From the NCBI GenBank assembly GCA_017992885.1, contig JAGONT010000004.1:44532-108531 (forward strand): a stretch of DNA of 64,000 nucleotides, in the 5' to 3' direction. The position numbers and the translations under genes are program-made. The stretch's first letter is position 1; each line of letters opens with the position of its first letter. Source of the stretch: Alphaproteobacteria bacterium. GTDB taxonomy: Bacteria; Pseudomonadota; Alphaproteobacteria; UBA9655. Under the pieces are notes generated by a model, which worked only from the letters and a program-made list of their open reading frames with translations, had not been told where the DNA came from and did not search any database. Shown piece by piece: positions 57,190 to 64,000 of this stretch.

Positions 57190-58953
57190 CTAAGGCAAAA
57201 AACCACCCACCTGTGCAGTCCAAAGTGTCTTGTATAAACCGTCTTGAAGCAATAGTTGTTCATGGGTTCCATCTGCAACAATCTTTCCTTCGTCAAAAAC
57301 AAGAATACGATCCATGCGCAATAACGTTGAAAGGCGATGAGCAATAACAATTGTCGTCTTCCCTTGCATCAGAGTCCACAAAGAGTCTTGAATGTAATTT
57401 TCTGTTATAGAATCCAACTGAGAGGTGGCTTCATCGAGAATAAGCAAAGGAGCATTTTTAAGGATAGCTCGTGCAATAGCAATCCGCTGACGTTGCCCTC
57501 CTGAGATCTTTACCCCCCTCTCACCCACAAGGGAATCATATCCTTCATTTAAATGAGAGATAAACGCGTGCGCATGAGCCTTTTTAGAAGCTTCAACAAC
57601 CTCCTCATCTGTAGCTTCCCATCGACCATAACGAATATTTTCCATCAGCGTTCGATGAAATAGCGAAGGATCTTGTGGAATCATGCCAATATTCGCCCGC
57701 AAAGAATCTTGCGTTACATCGCGAATATCCTGACCATCAATCAGAATGCGCCCTGCCGTAACATCGAAAAGCCTAAGAATAAGATTTACAAAAGTTGATT
57801 TACCGCTACCCGAATAGCCAACCAATCCTACTTTTTGACCGGGAGCGATCGTAACTGATTTATTTTGAAAAAGAGCTTCAGCTCCCTTATAGTGAAATCG
57901 AACTCTTTCAAAAACAACTTTACCCTTGTCAACGACAAGTCCCTTTGCTTGTGGCTTGTCTTGGATTTCTGGAATGACAAGAATTGTGCGTAAAGCCTGG
58001 GCAATCTTACCAAACAATTTAGAAAATTGAGAGAATTCTCGTGTAAATTGCCAAAGAAACTCCACAATGGCGATATTAACCGTTAAAACAAGGGCAAAAT
58101 CACCAATTGTAATCCATCCTTCGTGTCGTCCTTTGATTAAAAAATACAGATTCATCCCTTGAATGATGACAAACGAATACCCATAGAAAATCCAAATCCA
58201 AAAATAAAGCCACTGCAACTTTTGTTCAGCTTTAATCGCTTTTTGCAAGGTTTGTTGAAGCCCTTTTTTTTCTTGCGCACTTCTGGAAAATAACCTTACA
58301 GATAAGATATTAGAGAATACATCCACCATCTTTCCCGTAATGCTGGATCCCCACTCTGACCATATATCGGAAAGGTGGGATAGTTTTTTAGAGAGAACAA
58401 GAGATCCTCCAATAAATAAGGTTGTCCAAATCAGCACGGCCAGAGCAAATAGGCTATCCACTTGCCAGAGTGTTAAAATAGCAATGACAATCGCCAAGGC
58501 ATTGCTCAAGAAACGATCGGTAATGATTTGAATAATATCCGGGATACTGCTTGTTAAGTCATTAATTTTATTCGCAAGACTTCCTGAAAACTGATTTTGA
58601 TAATAATGATGACTTTGTCTCAACAAAATTTCAAAACATCTTGTGGCTATTTTTTCACGTAGTTTTGGAATCATTTGTATTTCAACAAAATAGCCATAAA
58701 GCCGATTCACCGTAGACGCCAAAAAAGACAAAAACAGATAGACGGCTGCTGGAAAGGCTAAATAGCTAAAAATATCTTGAGACAATCCTTCCACGGTACG
58801 ATTTAAGATAATTTTCAGGATATAGGGTCTTAGTGATAAATCTAAGGCCCAGACGAAGGCAACAACAACCATAATTGTTATTGCAATCGGAAAGGGTCTT
58901 ATCATTTTTCCAATAAACACAAATACTTGCTTTGCTGAAGGATCGTTCGGCAT
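57190..58953 (-). CDS. ABC exporter (fused membrane and ATPase domains)
   Basis: A half-transporter of 587 residues: six membrane spans (about 20-330) followed by an ATPase domain with Walker A 'GYSGSGKST', signature 'ISGGQRQRIAIARAIL' and Walker B 'LLILDEATSQLD'. It should act as a homodimer. The family includes lipid flippases, peptide exporters and drug pumps; the sequence does not say which. It diverges from the XRE-cupin regulator, so that regulator may control it. GGAG lies about nine bases before the ATG. Confidence 0.88.
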   Translation of the reverse strand: MPNDPSAKQVFVFIGKMIRPFPIAITIMVVVAFVWALDLSLRPYILKIILNRTVEGLSQDIFSYLAFPAAVYLFLSFLASTVNRLYGYFVEIQMIPKLREKIATRCFEILLRQSHHYYQNQFSGSLANKINDLTSSIPDIIQIITDRFLSNALAIVIAILTLWQVDSLFALAVLIWTTLFIGGSLVLSKKLSHLSDIWSEWGSSITGKMVDVFSNILSVRLFSRSAQEKKGLQQTLQKAIKAEQKLQWLYFWIWIFYGYSFVIIQGMNLYFLIKGRHEGWITIGDFALVLTVNIAIVEFLWQFTREFSQFSKLFGKIAQALRTILVIPEIQDKPQAKGLVVDKGKVVFERVRFHYKGAEALFQNKSVTIAPGQKVGLVGYSGSGKSTFVNLILRLFDVTAGRILIDGQDIRDVTQDSLRANIGMIPQDPSLFHRTLMENIRYGRWEATDEEVVEASKKAHAHAFISHLNEGYDSLVGERGVKISGGQRQRIAIARAILKNAPLLILDEATSQLDSITENYIQDSLWTLMQGKTTIVIAHRLSTLLRMDRILVFDEGKIVADGTHEQLLLQDGLYKTLWTAQVGGFLP

Positions 58954-59048
58954 TCGTTATTTTCTCCAAAATCTTATCGTGAAGACTATCCTAACTTTAA
59001 CGCGATAATTTACTGTTATTCTTGCCAATATTTTGACATATTGTTGAT

Positions 59049-59606
59049 ATGACGTCACAGATCATTCATAATTTAGGACATAACCTAGAGTTTTTAAGAA
59101 AAAGTCGCGGACTCACTCAGAGCCAACTCGCCCAAGTTTCTGGAATTCCACGATCGACTCTCTCCTATATAGAGTCAGGACAAGGCAATCCTTCTTTAAA
59201 AGTTCTCATGAAAATTGCCACCATCCTCGGCATCACGCTGGAAGAGCTTCTTGCGGCTCCCCGTCCCTCTTGCTTACTTATTAAAGAAAATCAGTTAAAA
59301 CACCAACGCAGATCTCAAGGTAAAGCCATCAAGGTCAGTCTTTTACCTGATCCTATCCCTGGGTTACAATTTGAACGCATTACCCTGAAGCCAAAGGGGT
59401 TTATGCTTGGAACACCTCATTCTAAAGGAACGAAGGAATATTTTACCTGCACCCAAGGGTGTATCTCCATTTTTGTGGAGGGAGAGGATTATACTCTAAA
59501 TAAAGGAGACGTGCTTGCCTTTCCTGGAGACCGCAAGCATTCATATCATAATCTAGACAACAGCGAAAGCCAAGGGATAAGCATAGTAGTTCTTCAAACG
59601 GGTTAA
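59049..59606 (+). CDS. XRE-family regulator with C-terminal cupin domain
   Basis: A 185-residue DNA-binding regulator with an N-terminal HTH_3 domain (about 8-70: 'LTQSQLAQVSGIPRSTLSYI', 'NPSLKVLMKIATILGITLEELL' in part) and a small C-terminal cupin (about 110-180) with 'TKEYFTCTQGCISIFVEGED' and 'LNKGDVLAFPGDRKHSYHN'. Such proteins bind a small ligand in the cupin and act as repressors of nearby genes. It diverges from the ABC exporter, with a 95-base gap that should hold the shared operator. The ribosome site is weak. Confidence 0.88.
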   Translation: MTSQIIHNLGHNLEFLRKSRGLTQSQLAQVSGIPRSTLSYIESGQGNPSLKVLMKIATILGITLEELLAAPRPSCLLIKENQLKHQRRSQGKAIKVSLLPDPIPGLQFERITLKPKGFMLGTPHSKGTKEYFTCTQGCISIFVEGEDYTLNKGDVLAFPGDRKHSYHNLDNSESQGISIVVLQTG

Positions 59607-59729
59607 GTCAACCCTATTAAATTTCTACAACTCCTTAGTAAAATAATTGAGAGAAAGTTTAAAAAGGACTTCATCTTTCTCTTACTAATCCCTCTTCTCT
59701 AACAAAGGAATCCATTAAAGAAGCCTTTT

Positions 59730-62700
59730 TTATCCTCCCAAAGCCACAAGATCTTCTAAAATTTTGCGGGTGCCGAGGAGGCGACTTTGGGAAGTTTCCA
59801 AGGACCTTATATACACAATTTTTTGATCGGGCCGAATTTTTGCTGTGCCTCTTTGTTGAGCAATATGGTCAATTAATAAACTGGGGTTTTTGGGAGTATT
59901 TTGATGAAACCCAATCAAAATACCTTTTGGACCCACCTCAATCTTATCAACATTCGCTTGGCGAGATAAAGATTTGAGGTAGATAATTTCTAAAAGGTTT
60001 TGGGCTTCAGAAGGAAGAGGACCAAACCGATCAATAAGTTCAATCGCAAACTGATCAATCTCTTCCCGTGTCTTAAGATCGGACAAGCGCTTATAAAGAT
60101 TTAAACGAAGACCCAGATCAGCAACATAATTTTCTGGAATGAGCAGGGAAAGCCCCAAGTTGATTTGCGGGATCCACTCTGAGGACACATAGGGCTCCCC
60201 CATCCCTTCGCTTTTAAGAGATGCCATCGTTTCTTCCAACATGTGCTGATAAAGTTCAACACCAACTTCACGAATATGGCCTGATTGTTCTTCCCCAATA
60301 AGATTACCCGCACCACGAATATCCATGTCGTGACTTGCAAGGGTAAAGCCCGCCCCAAGGGTATCGAGGGATTGAATCACTTCAAGACGTTTTTGAGCAA
60401 GGGGAGATAAAATCTGCCCAGCAGGATAGGTAAGATAGGCATACCCCCTGACTTTTGCTCGACCTATCCTCCCCCTTAGTTGATAGAGCTGCGCAAGACC
60501 AAACAAATCGGCGCGATGAATTAGGATCGTATTTGCCCTTGGAATATCGATACCTGATTCTATGATATTCGTACTTAACAAAACATCAAAAGCACCATCA
60601 TAGAAATCTGACATCACGTTCTCAAGAATCGTCGGCGTCATTTGTCCGTGAGCAACGGCAAATTTTACTTCCGGAACAAATTGACGAAGGCGTTCTGCAA
60701 CCTTATCAAGATCTGCAATCCGAGGACAAACGTAAAAAGTTTGTCCTCCTCTGAATTGTTCACGTAAAATAGCCTCTCGCATCACCATCCCATCAAAGGG
60801 CAAAACAAATGTTCGTACAGCCATTCGATCAAGGGGGGGTGTGGTAATCAAGCTCATTTCGCGAACACCTGCCAAAGCCATCTGCAGCGTCCTCGGAATC
60901 GGCGTTGCTGTAAGGGTCAAGACATGAACATCTGTTTTAAGATTTTTAAGTCTTTCTTTTTGGGACACGCCAAAATGTTGTTCTTCATCGACAATAAGCA
61001 GGCTTAGATCCTGAAACTCTACAGATTTTGCCAAAAGAGCATGGGTCCCAATAATAATTTGAACTTCCCCTTTTTTCAGTTGTTCTTTAACACGAGACGC
61101 TTCCTTGGGTTTCACCAAGCGCGAGAGTTGAGCAACTTTGATTCCTGAATCCTTAAAGCGAGAAACAAAAGATTGATAGTGTTGACGGGCGAGAAGAGTC
61201 GTCGGCACAATGACTGCAACTTGTTTGCCACAAGAAGCGGCAACAAACGCAGCGCGAAGAGCCACTTCCGTCTTACCAAAGCCCACATCTCCACAGATCA
61301 ACCGATCCATGGGCTTTCCTTCCTCTAAATCTTTAAACACATCCTCAATAGCGGAAAGTTGATCGTCTGTTTCGGGGTAAGGGAAGCGCGCTGAAAATTC
61401 TTCATAAAAACCTTCTGGCTTTTGCAGAACATCGGCGACATGTAGTTTTCGCTTCGCTGCAATTTTTAAAAGATACTCTGCAACTTCTTTCAGTCGCTTT
61501 TTAACGCGCGCTTTACGGGCTTGCCAAGCAACGCCTCCCAACTTGTCTAAAGCTGCTAAGGTATCTGCAGCTCCATAACGGGATAAAACCTCAATATTTT
61601 CAACAGGAACAAAAAGTTTATCGCCACCATCATAAATAATCTCGAGACAGTCATGAGGAAAATCAGCTACATTTAGTATCTTAAGACCTTCATAGCGTCC
61701 TATTCCATGTTCCACATGAACAACGAGATCACCCATTTGTAGCGTAGAAACTTCTTGGATAAAAAGGTCACTTCGCTTTTTAGACTTGAGAGGACGCCCC
61801 ATCCTTTCCCCAAGAATATCTTCCTCCGTCAACACAACCAAACCAGGAACTTCAAATCCACGATCCATTTCAAAAACACCCAAGGCGGGTGTTTTATCTT
61901 TTAATACTTCTGAAAAAGACTGAACTCGCTTGAGAGGTGCAAAATGATGTTCTTCTAAGATGTGAGCAAGCCGTTCAGCGGATCCATGAGTCATGCCAAC
62001 AAGAAGAATGGCTTTCCCCTCTTTTTGGTAAGCTTCTAAAGTCGTTTTAACGGAATCAAACAGATTATCACGAGACACACGAACGTTGGCGAAGGAAGGA
62101 CTTACTTTCCCTTTCGCATCCACAATATTGCCTTTGAAATCTGGATGTGAAAAAGGAGTCAATGTGAGTTTACGAAAAGAAGAGAGGCGCGTTTCCCATG
62201 TTTCCTCTCCTCTATAAAGACGTTCAGGCGGAAGAGGATGATAAGGAATTCCCTGCTTTTCAAGAGATTTAAACTGAAGACGAGTTTGATAATGATCTTG
62301 AATTTGCTCCATATAAACGTTACGCGCATCTTGCAAATGGTCATCAAGGCAATAAAGAGCGCCTTTTGTATAGTCTGTTAGCGTTTCTAGCTGATCATAA
62401 AAAAGAGGGAGCCAGTGTTCATACCCTGCATAAGGTCGTCCTTCAGATATGGCTAAATACAGAGGATCTTTAGGATCAGGTGTCCCAAATTCCTTCCGAT
62501 AACCCTTACGAAATCGTTCGATGGTTTCAGACGTTAAGCTCACCTCTCCCATCGGCTTCAAAGTTAAGCTTTCAGCTTTTCCTGTACTTACCTGAGAAAG
62601 AGGATCAAACGTTCTTAAACTTTCAAGCGAATCTCCAAAAAAATCCAACCGAAAGGGTTGAGAATAGCCGGGAGGGAATAAATCCAGTAACCCACCGCGA

Positions 62701-63176
62701 ACAGCAAACTCTCCCCATTCCCGCACGATCTCTCGACGCACGTACCCATTTTTAAGAAGGAAATCAAGAAAGTCTTTGTGATAGACTTCTTGGCCTTGTT
62801 CAAGCGTCCAGGTTCTTCCCTCAAGGGCTGTATGCGGAGGAAGTTTTTGGAGAAAAGCTTGAAGGGTTGTAATAAGGAGATAAGACTTTTTTTCGGCAAA
62901 AAGAGAAGTAAGAACGTTTAGTCTTTGAGCTAAAACATCAGGATGGGGAGAGACGCGATCATAGGGTAAACAATCCCAACTCGGAAAGAATAAGACGTCA
63001 CGTTTTGAGTCAAAAAAAGTGAGCTGCTGCTTCAGACGCACAGCTCTTCCCTCATCTCGAGCTATATAAACAACACGATCTTCACGTTCCGCAAGCTCAG
63101 ATAAAAGGAGGGCATCATATCCATCAGGGACATTTGTCAGAAGAGCGGGTGCTGTGAAAGGAGGAAGGAAGCTCAT
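59730..63176 (-). CDS. mfd: Transcription-repair coupling factor
   Basis: Mfd removes stalled RNA polymerase from DNA and recruits the UvrA repair protein. The 1148 residues contain the UvrB-homology region, the RNA-polymerase-interaction domain ('GDLVVHVEHGIGRYEGL', in part), a RecG-like helicase with Walker A 'GDVGFGKTE', the DEEQ box 'VDEEQHFGV', 'LTATPIPRTLQMAL' and 'RGRIGRAKVRGYAYLTYP' (in part), and a C-terminal TRCF domain. Length and order are normal. It converges with the XRE-cupin gene. Confidence 0.95.
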   Translation of the reverse strand: MSFLPPFTAPALLTNVPDGYDALLLSELAEREDRVVYIARDEGRAVRLKQQLTFFDSKRDVLFFPSWDCLPYDRVSPHPDVLAQRLNVLTSLFAEKKSYLLITTLQAFLQKLPPHTALEGRTWTLEQGQEVYHKDFLDFLLKNGYVRREIVREWGEFAVRGGLLDLFPPGYSQPFRLDFFGDSLESLRTFDPLSQVSTGKAESLTLKPMGEVSLTSETIERFRKGYRKEFGTPDPKDPLYLAISEGRPYAGYEHWLPLFYDQLETLTDYTKGALYCLDDHLQDARNVYMEQIQDHYQTRLQFKSLEKQGIPYHPLPPERLYRGEETWETRLSSFRKLTLTPFSHPDFKGNIVDAKGKVSPSFANVRVSRDNLFDSVKTTLEAYQKEGKAILLVGMTHGSAERLAHILEEHHFAPLKRVQSFSEVLKDKTPALGVFEMDRGFEVPGLVVLTEEDILGERMGRPLKSKKRSDLFIQEVSTLQMGDLVVHVEHGIGRYEGLKILNVADFPHDCLEIIYDGGDKLFVPVENIEVLSRYGAADTLAALDKLGGVAWQARKARVKKRLKEVAEYLLKIAAKRKLHVADVLQKPEGFYEEFSARFPYPETDDQLSAIEDVFKDLEEGKPMDRLICGDVGFGKTEVALRAAFVAASCGKQVAVIVPTTLLARQHYQSFVSRFKDSGIKVAQLSRLVKPKEASRVKEQLKKGEVQIIIGTHALLAKSVEFQDLSLLIVDEEQHFGVSQKERLKNLKTDVHVLTLTATPIPRTLQMALAGVREMSLITTPPLDRMAVRTFVLPFDGMVMREAILREQFRGGQTFYVCPRIADLDKVAERLRQFVPEVKFAVAHGQMTPTILENVMSDFYDGAFDVLLSTNIIESGIDIPRANTILIHRADLFGLAQLYQLRGRIGRAKVRGYAYLTYPAGQILSPLAQKRLEVIQSLDTLGAGFTLASHDMDIRGAGNLIGEEQSGHIREVGVELYQHMLEETMASLKSEGMGEPYVSSEWIPQINLGLSLLIPENYVADLGLRLNLYKRLSDLKTREEIDQFAIELIDRFGPLPSEAQNLLEIIYLKSLSRQANVDKIEVGPKGILIGFHQNTPKNPSLLIDHIAQQRGTAKIRPDQKIVYIRSLETSQSRLLGTRKILEDLVALGG

Positions 63177-63261
63177 CTATCTCTCAAATCTTGAAAAACT
63201 ATTTTAGTCAAAAAAGGTATATCCATCAGACCTGAAGATACCGTATTTTGTTTTTCTCTGG

Positions 63262-63386
63262 TGTCATCCCTTTGACATGCGAGGATCCACTCAAACTATC
63301 TATAACAAAACAACTATTTCATGGATTCCCAGCTGCGCAAGAATGATACACGTCAGTATGAAATAGGGTATCTTCAAATTCAATGG
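63262..63386. repeat. Second copy of the dispersed repeat near 23741
   Basis: GTCATCCCTTTGACATGCGAGGATCC and the following block, ending TATCTTCAAATTCAATGG, share order and sequence with 23741-23860, with an internal 'GGATTCCCAGC..GCAAGAATGA' palindrome that is more decayed. It lies in the 306-base gap between mfd and the autotransporter and appears non-coding. Confidence 0.5.
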
Positions 63387-63441
63387 ATATAAGATAAGAT
63401 TTAAGAGGTGAGTAAGAAAAGAAAAATCTTTGCAAAAGAAG

Positions 63442-63476
63442 AAAAAAGAGGAGAGAAGCTATCTCTCCTCTTTTTT
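63442..63476 (-). terminator. Perfect 15-bp terminator after the autotransporter
   Basis: AAAAAAGAGGAGAGA, loop AGCTA, TCTCTCCTCTTTTTT: both arms carry the A/T runs, so it should terminate transcription from either side. It lies six bases beyond the autotransporter stop on the minus strand. Confidence 0.75.
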
Positions 63477-63482
63477 GGATCC

Positions 63483-64000
63483 CTAAAAGTCATACCCCAC
63501 GCGGATCAAAGCATCGCCGAGTTTTTGGCCACCGCCGAATTGAGAGCTGACGTTACCGATGATGTACAAGCCTTTGGCAAACTGGACGGTTAGGGCAAGA
63601 CCGGGGGCCACTTGGTTGCGGGTGCGATTGTCTCCTGCAACACTCAGAGATTGGGCTTGACCGACGAGGCCCCCCTGAACTTTTGCGGAGTTCGGGCCCA
63701 TGGACCGCTTATGTACCCAGGAAAGTTGCAAGGCAGGACGAACCAGTGCATCACGCAAGACATAGGTCTTGTAGACTTGCGCACCAATCTCTCCTCTAAA
63801 GAATTGGGACATCCGACCCTTAATCTTAAAGTCTAAGCTTTGCGCGCCTTTTTCTCTAAATCCACTTTCATTAACGAACATATAGGTTGCATCCGCATAA
63901 GGTTGCACCGTTAAGTGTTTCAACGACCACACATAGCCTGCTTGAAGATCGGTAGAGAACTGCCCTCCATTGTGGCTTTGTCTTGCTTTGCGGTTCACTC
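63483..64000 (-). CDS. Autotransporter beta-barrel domain (3' part, cut by window edge)
   Basis: Only the last 172 codons are inside the window. They encode the end of an autotransporter beta-domain: repeating amphipathic strands ('LQAGYVWSLKHLTVQPYADA', 'LVRPALQLSWVHK', 'GLALTVQFAKGLYIIGNVSS') and the C-terminal outer-membrane signal ending in Phe ('ALIRVGYDF'). The passenger domain lies upstream, outside the window. Such proteins present adhesins or enzymes on the cell surface and depend on SurA, LptD and Sec for assembly. A strong terminator follows. Confidence 0.85.
   Translation of the reverse strand, partial: VNRKARQSHNGGQFSTDLQAGYVWSLKHLTVQPYADATYMFVNESGFREKGAQSLDFKIKGRMSQFFRGEIGAQVYKTYVLRDALVRPALQLSWVHKRSMGPNSAKVQGGLVGQAQSLSVAGDNRTRNQVAPGLALTVQFAKGLYIIGNVSSQFGGGQKLGDALIRVGYDF

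Noticed and set aside
59034..59039. TTGACA as promoter of the XRE-cupin gene
   Set aside because: It is only 15 bases before the start codon, which is too close unless the true start is further downstream.

Overview
The window looks like chromosomal DNA of a low-GC (roughly 40%) alphaproteobacterium. The evidence is a circularly permuted two-piece tmRNA gene, an alpha-type SspB next to it, a fused indolepyruvate:ferredoxin oxidoreductase, an mdh-sucCDAB-lpd cluster, and tig-clpP-clpX and fabD-fabG-acpP-fabF-mltG orders typical of the class. Several secreted proteins of unknown function, decayed insertion sequences, dispersed palindromic repeats, a VgrG spike cassette and an autotransporter suggest a host-associated lineage such as Holosporales or a related group. 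That placement is an inference from gene content, not a phylogeny.

Layout. 1-4.8 kb: LPS export genes lptF-lptG-lptD (minus) diverge from surA-rsmA (plus). 4.8-6 kb: a small cysteine-rich secreted protein, a DUF192 protein and tRNA-Pro. 6-10.6 kb: the fatty-acid synthesis operon ending in mltG. 10.7-13.1 kb: accessory stretch with a MITE-like element, a large secreted protein with a possible HicA-like tail, and an IS5-type transposase remnant. 13.2-16.8 kb: tig-clpP-clpX and tRNA-Leu. 17-19.2 kb: a 47-residue membrane ORF and a tandem pair of membrane-anchored PTP/phytase-like proteins. 19.3-23.7 kb: indolepyruvate oxidoreductase, then ssrA and sspB side by side. 23.7-28 kb: the most degraded stretch, with palindromic repeats, a 718-residue membrane protein, a frameshifted cytochrome b561 gene, an IS481-type remnant and a small secreted protein. 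28-31.3 kb: vgrG, a MORN-repeat gene and a DUF4280 PAAR-like gene, a compact contractile-injection spike operon. 31.4-34 kb: an orphan ABC substrate-binding protein and an MHS-type transporter. 34-39 kb: ssb, gyrA, coaD and a prepilin-peptidase/hydrolase fused ORF. 39-47.6 kb: the TCA cluster. 47.6-50.3 kb: VOC and NUDIX proteins, an LD-carboxypeptidase and a small secreted protein. 50.4-55.8 kb: secA, a small membrane protein, two lipoproteins and thyX. 55.9-64 kb: a shortened ATP-grasp protein, an ABC exporter, an XRE-cupin regulator, mfd and the end of an autotransporter.

Genes that work together. ssrA, sspB, clpX, clpP and tig cover ribosome rescue, tag delivery, degradation and folding. 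lptFGD, surA, secA and the lipoproteins serve envelope biogenesis. mdh-suc-lpd make up the malate and 2-oxoglutarate part of the TCA cycle. The points most worth a second look are the VgrG/MORN/DUF4280 cassette with no visible toxin, the tandem phytase-like phosphatases that seem to lack the general acid, an unusually long (30-residue) tmRNA tag, the altered quinolone pocket in GyrA, and the ORF joining an A24 peptidase to an alpha/beta hydrolase across an internal Shine-Dalgarno and ATG.
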